From assembly GCA_017454855.1 (NCBI GenBank), contig JAFTCE010000064.1:1-64000 (forward strand): a stretch of DNA of 64,000 nt. Reading direction: 5' to 3'. The position numbers and the translations under genes were made by a program. The stretch's first letter is position 1. Every line of letters starts with the position of its first letter. Positions 1-8,038 of the stretch are shown here, piece by piece. The notes beneath the pieces were generated by a model that had not been told where the DNA came from, ran no database searches, and saw only the letters and a program-made list of their open reading frames with translations. The stretch is from Desulfovibrio sp. GTDB taxonomy: Bacteria; Desulfobacterota; Desulfovibrionia; Desulfovibrionales; Desulfovibrionaceae.

Positions 1-188
1 GTTGAAGCCATCAGGTGCTTTCGTAATGGTGTGAGACCTAATCTGCTGTGGATACTCAAGCTAGGTTGGCGATCGTTTTACTCAAAGGACTTTTCCTTCC
101 TACTTCAAAGGCCTTTTTGCCTACCCACCTGAGCGGTTACCAATGTAGCATAGACTGGAGTCCTTGCAAGATGTAGTTGTTTGGACGC
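1..188. other. Non-coding flank beyond the truncated PP-loop gene
   Basis: No convincing gene is visible here. On the minus strand this is what follows the premature stop of the PP-loop gene. It contains a perfect 10-bp palindrome AAAGGCCTTT at about 107-116. Read on the minus strand, there are two imperfect direct copies of a motif like AAAGGCCTTTGAAGTA and AAAAGTCCTTTGAGTAA. This could be the edge of an inserted element or a recombination scar, but no terminal repeat or transposase gene is in view, so its nature is open. Confidence 0.3.
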
Positions 189-959
189 TTACCTTTCATC
201 AGCACGAACACCAGTTATCATTACAGTACGAATCAATTTACTATTATCTACTAGAGACCGAACCATATTCAATACTGGAACAGATTTATGTACACTACAA
301 CACCAACGTAGTTGTCTCGATGGAGGTCCAAATAGATTCCATGAATCTAATGCATTCATGTGTGATTTAGCAATAAAAAATTTTATATGCAATGATTTGC
401 ACCAATCTTTAATTACTGGTATAAGTTCTAATGTTGTTGGTAATTCCATTCCAGTATCACCAAACAAAACTACAAAATCATTATGTGGCAATGCTTTTTG
501 TACCAAATCCAATGTTACGACACTGTCCTTTCCTCCACTGAATGCAACATAAAAAATATCAACCTTCTTCTTGTATTGCACAAATGTATTGTATATCTTT
601 TTTATCGTCTCTTGCGCTAGCGTTTCCATGATATCAGCGTTCATGGCGACCATGCCTTGCACATCCACAAATCGAAGCTGACCACCATCTGGCTCAGGCG
701 CATCCAATATTTCCAATTTCGGCGGCGTATAGAGAGCGCCTCCTTTCGTCATAGCCACCAAACGTCCACGATAAATATATTTATTCGCTGTAGCCCACAT
801 CAGCGGTGCAACGTCATCCTTTGGATACTTCCAATACTTATCAAAGCCCAGAATATCCAATTCCCGATAATAAACAGGCCGTGGCTCCAAGCTCATTTTT
901 TCCACTTCCGGCAGCAGAAGCAGCCCGCCCGTTTCTTCGTCCCAAACGTACTTGTACAT
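189..959 (-). pseudogene. PAPS-reductase-family PP-loop protein, truncated at the C-terminus
   Basis: This is a 256-residue protein of the PP-loop ATPase / phosphoadenosine phosphosulfate reductase superfamily. The ATP-binding motif SGGKDS lies near residue 141, after an N-terminal region of about 130 residues (start MYKYVWDEETGG). It is followed by LFGDTGMELP and an RWCCSVHK cysteine motif. The reading frame stops immediately after TGVRADER, exactly where family members carry the conserved GVRA(D/E)ES..R motif and then continue. The C-terminal part is therefore missing, and the downstream DNA shows no continuation in another frame. Related enzymes activate sulfur or adenylate substrates, and long versions with this type of N-terminus are, from memory, found in accessory or defence-like islands. 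It is the last gene of a four-gene minus-strand group. It is probably non-functional; a natural short variant is less likely. Confidence 0.7.
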
Positions 960-1021
960 GAGATCTACATCGAACTATAAATGCATCGAGATTTGTCTCA
1001 CTAATAGGATCACTCATTCTA

Positions 1022-2044
1022 TTAGGCAGGCATCGCACCTGCTATTATTTCATGTACCTCTTCCTGAGAAAGTCCTGTCATACAAGCGATTTGATCTTCA
1101 GGCATATTGATTGAGGCGAGATTTTTGGCGATACGCCTGGACGCATCTTTTTCACCCTCCTTTATCCCCTCATACTTATACTCTTCCTGCCACTTGCGGA
1201 TTGTTGTCTCAAGCATGCCACCTAGCTCCTCAAGTTCTACGATTTCTGGGAGTTGTTGACTTTTTAACCCTACACGCTTCATACCAATGGATTGTATCCA
1301 ATGAGTAAAAATACGGCGTATTTCCTGAAGATGTTCTCCTACAAGAAATTTTGCCGCCTCATTAAATTTCTGAAGTAGTTCCTCCGGTGTGCGCACACGT
1401 TCCAAGGCAAAGAATTTGGTAAGAATGCACTGATTCGCGTCAATCAATTCCTGTGCCAAACGGCCTATGTCAATAAGGAAATACTTTTGTTGAGGCTGGT
1501 ATTCACTCAATGGGGCCGGAAGCTGGTATTGCATTGCAGACAGCGAAAGTGGCGCTGTCCAGTGGCGCTCTCCATTATGGATGACAATCACCAGGACAGG
1601 TGGCAATTTCTCCCCCGGCCTGATAGCTCCGTTGCGGATCAGCTCATGCAGGAAAACACTCACATATTCATGCACCCGCACCGCCATCCATGGGTCATTG
1701 GAACTTTGAAATTCCGTAAGTATGCAGACATAACGCCATTGCTCATCTGTGGAATGTAGCCGCCAAATGCGATCATTGCGGCGTTCCCTGCGTTTTCTGT
1801 TGATAAAACTGTCAGGGCAACGCTCAAGCGTAGCATAGTTCACATGTCCAAGCATATCTGCCGGGATGAAATACCGCAGCAGGTTTTCCATGATGAGAGC
1901 ATGGCTGAACAACAGCTTATACAGGGAATCATGGAGAGCTTCCCGCCAGACAGTGGCTGTGAATGTTTGTATTTTCTTTTTGCGCTTGCTGACGCGAGCT
2001 AGCGTCACACGGTTTTTCGTTGTCTTTTCAGTCATGTTAGGATT
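1022..2044 (-). CDS. Rpn/YhgA-like PD-(D/E)XK nuclease family protein
   Basis: The protein (about 340 residues from the first ATG) resembles Rpn (recombination-promoting nuclease) / YhgA-like putative transposase proteins. These are DNA endonucleases of the PD-(D/E)XK fold, often found in mobile or variable regions. The core begins at HDSLYKLLFSHALIMENLLR, and a probable catalytic strand reads CILTEFQSS, matching the family's E-x-Q motif. Near the C-terminus is an EEYKYEGIKEGEKDASRRIAKNL stretch, typical of the charged tail of this family. The start is unclear: a TTG at 2092 would add 16 residues, and neither start has a clear ribosome binding site. It lies 62 bases upstream of the truncated PP-loop gene and just downstream of a gene of unknown function. 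I am fairly sure of the family; the biological target is unknown. Confidence 0.75.
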   Translation of the reverse strand, partial: NPNMTEKTTKNRVTLARVSKRKKKIQTFTATVWREALHDSLYKLLFSHALIMENLLRYFIPADMLGHVNYATLERCPDSFINRKRRERRNDRIWRLHSTDEQWRYVCILTEFQSSNDPWMAVRVHEYVSVFLHELIRNGAIRPGEKLPPVLVIVIHNGERHWTAPLSLSAMQYQLPAPLSEYQPQQKYFLIDIGRLAQELIDANQCILTKFFALERVRTPEELLQKFNEAAKFLVGEHLQEIRRIFTHWIQSIGMKRVGLKSQQLPEIVELEELGGMLETTIRKWQEEYKYEGIKEGEKDASRRIAKNLASINMPEDQIACMTGLSQEEVHEIIAGAMPA

Positions 2045-2124
2045 CATTGCTTGTGCTAGGAGATGGAAAATATTTCGAACTTCCTGTTGCAAAAGTCTAG
2101 CCCAGATGCATCGGAACTCTCATT

Positions 2125-2685
2125 TCAATTATTCTTCTTTTCTTGGATGAAACGCGCTTGCTTCATCATATCATCTAGTTTTTCATATCGTCTGCGCTTT
2201 AAATATCCTTCATTCACCAAGAAGTTCAAAGCAGATTCCCTATTCACCCAATCCTTGCTATGAGCGAGGACGTCTACGAGCAAAGCGGTATAATCGGCAA
2301 AGCCTGCATCAATTCTGACAATCGCTCCAGTACAATCATTATCCAAAAAACGGGCGTGAAGGAGTGTGAATATCTTGCTGAAGCCAACATACAAGTAGCT
2401 TTCCAAGAGAAACGGCGTCCATTGCACTTCCATCGCTGGAAAGTGAAGAAAGCTTCTCACCTGTGCCAATGGAAAATACGCATTTTGACAGTATTGCTCC
2501 AAAAGCCCATCCACAGACGGTATATTGAAATGAAGTAAATTTTTTTGCCAAAATTCCTTCTCACTCACGCGAACCATAAGTTCCCGCACCGTCTCCCAAT
2601 GGATTTGAGTATTCGTTTCTTTGGCAAACTCCTGCAAGTCGTCAAAAATGAATTTTGCATGCTCCTCACAGAATTCCCGATACAT
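2125..2685 (-). CDS. Hypothetical protein (186 residues) in accessory island
   Basis: I do not recognise this protein. It is 186 residues, apparently soluble, rich in aromatic residues and Leu, with no signal peptide or membrane segment and a basic, hydrophilic C-terminus (KKRRYEKLDD-like and EKKNN). It begins 18 bases after the stop of the larger unknown gene upstream and is followed by the Rpn-like nuclease gene, so the three are probably co-transcribed. Its A+T-rich codon use matches the island rather than the downstream core genes. It could be a partner or immunity-like component of the upstream protein, but this is only a guess from position. Confidence 0.55.
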   Translation of the reverse strand: MYREFCEEHAKFIFDDLQEFAKETNTQIHWETVRELMVRVSEKEFWQKNLLHFNIPSVDGLLEQYCQNAYFPLAQVRSFLHFPAMEVQWTPFLLESYLYVGFSKIFTLLHARFLDNDCTGAIVRIDAGFADYTALLVDVLAHSKDWVNRESALNFLVNEGYLKRRRYEKLDDMMKQARFIQEKKNN

Positions 2686-2703
2686 ACGAGAGCTGTCGAT
2701 GTG

Positions 2704-3984
2704 TTAGTTTTTTCGACTGATGATATGGGTCGAGAATTCAAATTCGTCCTTTAGAAAAAAACTTAATGCATTTTGGAAAGCTTTAAGAGAAAATGCTTTT
2801 AAATCATTCGCCAGATATGATAGTTCTTTTGCCACCATCCGCCAACAATCTTCATCAGTAATTCTGCCAGTTTGGGATTCAACCAGCATTTGCCCGATAA
2901 TTTTTCGTATGTTTCCGATATCTTCTTTGTTAACTGGAAAAAGTTCAACCGCCATGTAGCTTTCATCTTTCGTACAAATAATGGATGGCGTGATGGTTAA
3001 TGCTTGCTTGATTCTACGAAATGGCATATACCATATCGATTTTTTCAGTTCCGAGTAAGTCATGGAAGTACCGTGTTCCCTCAGACAATTTTTCACGTCT
3101 TCATCTGGATTTGGTGTTTTGCAAGTCAAACAAATAGCCGACCCCAGCTTTTTCTGATGGACAATGACATAATCATTCCCCAATTTGTTTTTTAGAATCG
3201 ACTCCAATTCTTTGTATTGATATATCTGCAGCAATGATTCTACTTGCTCTTTATAGCGCACAAAAAGAGACTCTATGAAAATACAAGAAACCCCGGAACC
3301 CAATGTATCTTTTACTGCTTTGCAGATTTCATCTAGCAAGCGTGTTTGCTCTTTCCCACATCGAGCAACAATACGCCCGTTTTTCTCTATTCCTATACGC
3401 TTGAGTAGCTGTTCAAAGAAGAGGCTGTCTCCTGGTAGTTCATTGCCGTATTGATCAACATAGAAGTTATAGAATCGGTTTTGATCCAAAGAAGAAGCCA
3501 ATCGGATGCCTTTGGGAAATTTATCTCGTAATAGCTGCAAACATTTTTCTTCGATAACTGAACCTGTTGCTGTGGATTTTTCACTTGCTGCGGCTTGTTT
3601 CACCGCAGCAACCGTTGTCAGCCCCATCCGTCGATTTGCTTCGCCTATGATTTTTTGAAAGGCTTGAGGCTGCATCTGATACAGCGTGACCAATTTTTTT
3701 TCCGTGTCGTTTGCGCCTTCCTGTCCCTTTTTGCCATTCGACAGGAGATAATCAATGTACGGCGTACGCTTATTGATGCCATATACTTTCCGCGATATGT
3801 CGTTATCTACGCTAGCTCCACGTTGCTTTGCATACCGCAGGAGGGTTTCGGAAAGTTGTTTCATATCGTCCATGAAAGAATTTTGGTTCTGAAGACGTAT
3901 GCACATTTCTACCAGTTTGGCGGTTTCGTGAATGTCCCAAGCCGAATTTTCAACGTTCACTGGACTTTTGTGACCTTTGCACAC
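2704..3984 (-). CDS. Hypothetical protein with putative winged-helix segments, GTG start
   Basis: This is a 426-residue protein I cannot assign. The N-terminal ~110 residues (WDIHETAKLVEMCIRL... then GINKRTPYIDYLLSNG) have the look of a small helical domain seen at the front of some uncharacterised island proteins. Two later parts (about residues 150-230 and 300-370, the latter with SELKKSIWYMP) look like winged-helix DNA-binding folds. No catalytic motif or membrane segment is seen. The only plausible start is GTG at 3984: the frame is open only 36 bases further upstream, to a TAG, and has no ATG there. A weak AAGGA lies 11 bases before the GTG. The N-terminus might therefore be cut, or translation inefficient. 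It heads the four-gene accessory group. Confidence 0.5.
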   Translation of the reverse strand: MCKGHKSPVNVENSAWDIHETAKLVEMCIRLQNQNSFMDDMKQLSETLLRYAKQRGASVDNDISRKVYGINKRTPYIDYLLSNGKKGQEGANDTEKKLVTLYQMQPQAFQKIIGEANRRMGLTTVAAVKQAAASEKSTATGSVIEEKCLQLLRDKFPKGIRLASSLDQNRFYNFYVDQYGNELPGDSLFFEQLLKRIGIEKNGRIVARCGKEQTRLLDEICKAVKDTLGSGVSCIFIESLFVRYKEQVESLLQIYQYKELESILKNKLGNDYVIVHQKKLGSAICLTCKTPNPDEDVKNCLREHGTSMTYSELKKSIWYMPFRRIKQALTITPSIICTKDESYMAVELFPVNKEDIGNIRKIIGQMLVESQTGRITDEDCWRMVAKELSYLANDLKAFSLKAFQNALSFFLKDEFEFSTHIISRKN

Positions 3985-4224
3985 TGGAGTGATTTCCTTG
4001 AAACGATATTCGGGCTAATATCAATTGAGGCAGCACCTTTATATGCCAATATTCAATGTTTTTTCCCAAGAATGAACTCTGAACGTCAATATCTTTTATT
4101 TTCAAGGGCAAGGCAGCTCCTCTAGCCTCAAGGTCAGCTTGAACGTTTTGACTTTTATTTTACATAGAAATATTTTTGAATACTGAGATGAAATACGCAC
4201 CTTAATAATCCGTACAATAAAATT
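3985..4224. other. A+T-rich intergenic junction between island and core genes
   Basis: There is no supportable gene. The stretch is A+T-rich and separates the accessory genes from remA. It would have to hold the promoter for the island genes, but no clear -35/-10 pair was found. In many bacteria gmk follows remA; here it is absent, so this junction is a candidate insertion or deletion point. Confidence 0.4.
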
Positions 4225-4256
4225 AAAGTCAAACTTCACTAGCTGGCCTTGACTTT
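4215..4256 (-). terminator. Likely terminator after remA
   Basis: An 8-base inverted repeat AAAGTCAA (4249-4256, minus reading) / TTGACTTT (4225-4232) overlaps the remA stop codon. On the minus strand it is followed by the A/T-rich tail AATTTTATTG. It fits an intrinsic terminator for the yicC-remA transcript, although the loop is long. Confidence 0.5.
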
Positions 4257-4515
4257 ATCGACCGTCAGCCTCCTCTTGCACAAAACGCTGGCTGATGGTT
4301 TCGGGCTGGATAGCGGAAAGGATGACATGATTGGAGTCTGTGACCAGAATGGAGCGGGTTTTGCGCCCTTGCGTGGCATCTATGAGTCTTCCCTCAGTGC
4401 GGGCATCCTCGCGCAGGCGCTTCATGGGTGACGATGTCGGATTGACGATGCCCACGATGCGACCTGCGTGAACATAATTGCCGAAACCAATATTGATAAG
4501 ACGGTCATGCAGCAT
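4255..4515 (-). CDS. remA: RemA-like regulator (DUF370)
   Basis: This 86-residue protein is a full-length match to the DUF370/RemA family. The hallmark strings [44 protein letters not shown] and [16 protein letters not shown] are all visible. In Bacillus, RemA is a small oligomeric DNA-binding regulator of biofilm matrix and osmoprotection genes. In delta-proteobacteria the role is not established. It follows yicC by three bases, so the two are surely co-transcribed. The usual next gene, gmk, is missing and is replaced by a terminator-like repeat and the accessory island. Family assignment is very secure. Confidence 0.93.
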   Translation of the reverse strand: MLHDRLINIGFGNYVHAGRIVGIVNPTSSPMKRLREDARTEGRLIDATQGRKTRSILVTDSNHVILSAIQPETISQRFVQEEADGR

Positions 4516-4518
4516 GAC

Positions 4519-5400
4519 TCATTCCAGATTTTGTACCTGCTCTCGGCATTTTTCCAGTTCATTTTTGAAATCAACCACGGTGCGTGAAAGTTGCACATCG
4601 GGCAGTTTGTTTCCACAAGTATTGATTTCACGGAAGCATTCCTGCAAGGTAAAATCGAGGCGGCGACCCGCATCCTTTCCGGATTGGAGCAAATCATGCA
4701 AATGCGCCAGATGCGTGCCAAGGCGGGTTATTTCTTCGGTCACATCCAATCGGTCAGCAAGGATGACAATTTCTTGAAGAAAGCGGCTTTCATCCAGCTC
4801 CTGTCCAAACTGAGCCAAGCCTTCATTTAAACGTTCACGCAGGGCTTCGGTGCGTTCTTCCTTGAGGATTGATGCGCGTTCGGCAATAAAGCCAGTCCAC
4901 TCCTCCATGCGTAAGAGTCGTGAGTGCATGTCAGTGGACAGCGCGCGGCCTTCGGCAATGCGGGCTTCATCCCAGTCTTCTATGGCGAGGGCCAGCCCCT
5001 CTTCCAGCTCTCTGGCGATATTTTCTGACAATTCTTCATTACTGTCGTTCCAGAGTGTGGGAATATGTAGCAGGGCATTGTAATCGGGCTTGAAGGAATG
5101 TCCTTGGCCATCTGCTAACTTCTTCAGACAATCAATCATGGCGATAGCTTGGGTGACGTCAAAGTGAACGTCAGGATGTATGCCCTGGGCGTATTGAAGT
5201 GTCAACGTAATATCTATCCGGCCTCGGGATGCGTGTTTGCGTACAATTTTTTCCAACCGGAGTTCCATATTGCGGACAGAACAAGGCAAGTGCCATTTGA
5301 TATCCAAATGGCGTCCGTTGACACTCTTGATTTCCCATTGCTGCGTGCCGTGGTCGTTTTCCACGAGGCAGCGACCAAATCCGGTCATACTGCGGAGCAT
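4519..5400 (-). CDS. yicC: YicC/YloC family endoribonuclease
   Basis: This 293-residue protein belongs to the YicC/YloC family, soluble endoribonucleases linked to stationary-phase survival and small-RNA turnover. The N-terminal signature MLRSMTGFGR and EIKSVNGRHLDIKWHLP are typical. The C-terminal DUF1732 part reads RRLDFTLQECFREINTCGNKLPDVQLSRTVVDFKNELEKCREQVQN, matching the family's conserved end (Q-E-x-x-RE-x-NT). The start at 5400 is chosen because it gives the canonical MLRSMTGFG and has an AGGAAG ribosome site about six bases upstream. A start at 5457 would add unrelated residues. It is followed by remA in the conserved yicC-remA pair. Confidence 0.93.
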   Translation of the reverse strand: MLRSMTGFGRCLVENDHGTQQWEIKSVNGRHLDIKWHLPCSVRNMELRLEKIVRKHASRGRIDITLTLQYAQGIHPDVHFDVTQAIAMIDCLKKLADGQGHSFKPDYNALLHIPTLWNDSNEELSENIARELEEGLALAIEDWDEARIAEGRALSTDMHSRLLRMEEWTGFIAERASILKEERTEALRERLNEGLAQFGQELDESRFLQEIVILADRLDVTEEITRLGTHLAHLHDLLQSGKDAGRRLDFTLQECFREINTCGNKLPDVQLSRTVVDFKNELEKCREQVQNLE

Positions 5401-5483
5401 AGAGTACTTCCTGCTAAAGATAGCTGCAAGTGTAGGGCAAGCCTTGGGCAAATGCAAGGAAGTTCGGATTGCCTACGCATGAT

Positions 5484-5723
5484 TCAGCTCTGGCCTCCAC
5501 AACCGTTGCAACCACTGGTTGCGCAGGCAGACGGCATGCCGCCACCTAAGGGACGTACCGGACCGGGCTTATAGGGGAAGGCTCCTTTTTTCAGGGGACT
5601 GGGGACGCTTAACTGTCGTTGCGCTGGAGCGCCGCACTGCGGGCAGACGATAGGGGCGTCATTGACAACAAGTTCTTCAAATTTGCATTTGCAAGCTGTG
5701 CAGACAAAATCAAACATGGGCAT
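5484..5723 (-). CDS. FmdB-type zinc ribbon protein
   Basis: This small protein of about 79 residues has an N-terminal zinc ribbon of the FmdB/CxxC-CxxC regulatory type: MPMFDFVCTACKCKFEELV, then CPQCGAPAQRQ. The tail is Gly/Cys-rich (SGCNGCGGQS). Such proteins are proposed transcriptional regulators, but the family function is mostly unknown. The start at 5723 is chosen because family members begin MP(I/M)(Y/F)DF; an ATG 18 bases earlier (5741) would add MTGSSA. It is upstream of yicC on the same strand with a gap of about 83 bases and diverges from the EAL gene. The Cys-rich tail may bind a second metal, which is inference. Confidence 0.88.
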   Translation of the reverse strand: MPMFDFVCTACKCKFEELVVNDAPIVCPQCGAPAQRQLSVPSPLKKGAFPYKPGPVRPLGGGMPSACATSGCNGCGGQS

Positions 5724-5928
5724 GGCGCTGCTTCCTGTCATGGGTTGTCAAGCTAAGCGTTGGCTATTTTTTGCACCTGGAGTCGATAGTAAAGCACTTC
5801 ACGCCTGAAGACAATAGGCGTCTTGACGACGGATGCCCTTGGGTAAGCATATTTTACTTGATTTTTCCTTCATGCTGGCTTTTTATCTCTGTGCGGTTGC
5901 CGAACTTGCGCAAAGGAGGCGTACAGAG

Positions 5929-7605
5929 ATGGACGACAATGCGTTTTTTAGGAGAACAGTGCTTATCGTCGATGACGAACCCATCAATCGTGAGATGTTG
6001 GGTGCCATACTCGGCGGGGATTACGAGATCCTGCATGCTGGAGATGGGGCCGAGGCTATGCGCATGATCGGCGATTATGGCATGACGCTTTCTCTGATCC
6101 TGCTGGATTTGCTCATGCCGATTATGGACGGCTACGAAGTGCTGCAGAAGCTGAGTGAAGATGAAACTCTGAAGCGTATACCAGTCATCGTCCTGACGTC
6201 GGAAAAGTCTGCCGAGGTCAAGAGTCTAGGCTTGGGGGCAGTGGATTTTATACCCAAGCCCTATGACATGCCTGAAATCATACGGGCGCGTGTGCAGCGA
6301 ACCATACAGTTGGCCGAAGATGCCGCCCTCATCAAGAGCATGGAGAACGATGATCTGACAGGATTGTATACGGGCAGGTTTTTCTTTGAATATGCCAATC
6401 GTATTGAACAATATGATTCCGGGCGCGACATGGACGCCATCGTGGTCAATATTAATAATTTTCACCTGATTAACGATCTTCATGGTCGGGACACGGGCGA
6501 CGAGATGTTGCGTAGTCTTGCGGACAACCTTATGACCGAGCTGGGATCACGCATGGGCGTTGCATGTCGTGAAAATTCCGACAACTTTTATCTTTATGTG
6601 CAGCATTTGGATGATTATGCCACTTTTCTGGAGAGTATTGTAACTCGTATGCGGCGTACGGAAGGTATCAAGAATCTGCATATACGCATGGGAGTCTATC
6701 CCAGTGTGGATCACAATGTTGCTATGGAGACGCGTTTCGTTCGCGCACGGCATGCGTGCAACGCCATACGCGGCGACCTTTCGCAGTCAGTGGCTGTCTA
6801 TAACGAAGATATGCACCGCAGGGATGCATTTTCTCATCAACTCCTTGAGGATTTTGAAGATGCACTCGCTCAAGGACAATTTCTCATTCACTATCAACCC
6901 AAGTACGATATTTCTGGGGAGATTCCAACCTTGGTAGGGGCTGAGGCGCTGGTGCGCTGGCAACATCCCGAATTCGGCATGATCAGTCCAAAGGACTTTG
7001 TTCCACTTCTGGAAACCTACTGTCTCATCTCCAAATTGGATCGCTATGTCTGGAATGAAGCCATAGCGCAGATTCAATCGTGGAAGGCCAGCTTGGGTGT
7101 TGCTTTGCCTGTTTCGTTGAATATTTCGCGCATTGATATCCATGACTACGCACTCAAGGACACGTTGTTGGCTATGGTACGCGAACACAACATTGCGCCT
7201 CAAGATTGTGTTCTGGAAATAACAGAAAGCGCGTATGCCGGTGATGCCGCCCGTATTGTCGAGACTGTGGCAGATTTGCGGAATGAAGGCTTCCGCGTGG
7301 AGATGGATGACTTTGGTAGCGGATCCTCCTCATTGAACATGCTGGCAGATCTGCCTCTGGACGCCATCAAACTGGACATTCATCTCATAAACGATATGCT
7401 CGGAAATTGCAGGTCGCTGCAGGTTGTAAAACTTATACGTGGCATCGCAAAACTGCTCTCTCTTCCTCTGATTGCGGAAGGCGTGGAGGATAAGGAACAG
7501 TACGATTTGCTGAAAAGCCTCAATTGTGATATCATCCAAGGATATTATTTTGCCAGGCCCATGCCGGCAGATGAATTTAGCACGTTGCTGCATAAGGGGG
7601 ATTAG
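5929..7605 (+). CDS. Response regulator with degenerate GGDEF and EAL domains
   Basis: This 558-residue cytoplasmic protein has three domains in order. The REC receiver (about 8-125) has acidic VDDE, phospho-acceptor Asp60 in LLDLLMPIMDG and Lys110 in PKPYD. The GGDEF-like domain (about 150-295) has its active motif replaced by CRENSDNFY, so it should not make cyclic-di-GMP. The EAL domain (about 310-558) keeps EALVRW (Glu339), LEITES, MDDFGSGSSS, DAIKLD and AEGVED, so it is probably an active cyclic-di-GMP phosphodiesterase. The start at 5929 is set by an AAAGGAGG site ten bases upstream; the frame is open to 5833, but that start lacks such a site. The Hpt gene begins one base after its stop, pointing to a His-Asp phosphorelay controlling cyclic-di-GMP breakdown. 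The cognate histidine kinase is not here. Confidence 0.93.
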   Translation: MDDNAFFRRTVLIVDDEPINREMLGAILGGDYEILHAGDGAEAMRMIGDYGMTLSLILLDLLMPIMDGYEVLQKLSEDETLKRIPVIVLTSEKSAEVKSLGLGAVDFIPKPYDMPEIIRARVQRTIQLAEDAALIKSMENDDLTGLYTGRFFFEYANRIEQYDSGRDMDAIVVNINNFHLINDLHGRDTGDEMLRSLADNLMTELGSRMGVACRENSDNFYLYVQHLDDYATFLESIVTRMRRTEGIKNLHIRMGVYPSVDHNVAMETRFVRARHACNAIRGDLSQSVAVYNEDMHRRDAFSHQLLEDFEDALAQGQFLIHYQPKYDISGEIPTLVGAEALVRWQHPEFGMISPKDFVPLLETYCLISKLDRYVWNEAIAQIQSWKASLGVALPVSLNISRIDIHDYALKDTLLAMVREHNIAPQDCVLEITESAYAGDAARIVETVADLRNEGFRVEMDDFGSGSSSLNMLADLPLDAIKLDIHLINDMLGNCRSLQVVKLIRGIAKLLSLPLIAEGVEDKEQYDLLKSLNCDIIQGYYFARPMPADEFSTLLHKGD

Positions 7606-7606
7606 C

Positions 7607-7948
7607 ATGTTTTCTAAGGAAGCTCTCACCGCATTCGGCGCAAACTGTGACGAAGGCCTTGCCCGCTGCATGAATAATGAAACTCTGTACTTCAAATTGA
7701 TACAGATGACTTTGGGGGACGGCAAGCTGGCCGCCCTGCGCAAGGCACTGGAAGCAGGTAACTTGGATGAGTCCTTCGAGTTGGCGCATGCCTTGAAAGG
7801 TGTTCATGCCAACCTCGCCTTGACTCCCATACACACCCCGCTTTCGCAGCTGACGGAAAAATTGCGGGCTAAAGACAGTTCAGGATGGGAATCTTTGCTT
7901 GCAGAGATAGAAAAGCAAGCCGCTGCACTTGCTGCATTGGCAGGGTAG
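7607..7948 (+). CDS. Histidine phosphotransfer (Hpt) domain protein
   Basis: This 113-residue single-domain protein has the Hpt motif AHALKGVHANL, with His61 as the predicted phospho-acceptor, inside a four-helix bundle pattern (DESFELAHALKG, then PLSQLTEKLRAKD). Hpt proteins relay phosphate between receiver domains of multistep phosphorelays. The ATG at 7607 comes one base after the stop of the REC-EAL gene. An AAGGGGG site lies inside that gene's end, so translation is coupled. A longer open frame from 7526 overlaps the EAL gene and is not believed. The partner is very likely the REC domain of the upstream protein. Transcription ends at the strong hairpin 16 bases downstream. Confidence 0.9.
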   Translation: MFSKEALTAFGANCDEGLARCMNNETLYFKLIQMTLGDGKLAALRKALEAGNLDESFELAHALKGVHANLALTPIHTPLSQLTEKLRAKDSSGWESLLAEIEKQAAALAALAG

Positions 7949-7963
7949 TTCGTCTAGTTCTCG

Positions 7964-8009
7964 ACGGCAAAGGACGGTTCCTCATGGGAACCGTCCTTTG
8001 CCGTTTTCC
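7964..8009 (+). terminator. Strong intrinsic terminator between convergent genes
   Basis: A perfect 18-bp stem is formed by 7964-7981 (starting ACGGCAAAGGACGG) and 7987-8004, with a 5-base loop, followed by TTTTCCT. It ends the REC-EAL/Hpt operon and, being symmetric, may also act on the opposing HD-GYP transcript. Confidence 0.92.
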
Positions 8010-8038
8010 TCTGCCCGCTTGGGATGGGAAGCCTTGAC

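Noticed and set aside
1..188. Group II intron or IS end at the truncation point of the PP-loop gene
   Set aside because: No GUGYG-type 5' end, reverse transcriptase frame or terminal inverted repeat could be recognised in the 188 bases available.
3595..4125. Plus-strand 176-codon open frame in the island
   Set aside because: It is antisense to the larger minus-strand gene, has no ribosome site and no recognisable protein pattern; it is a shadow frame.
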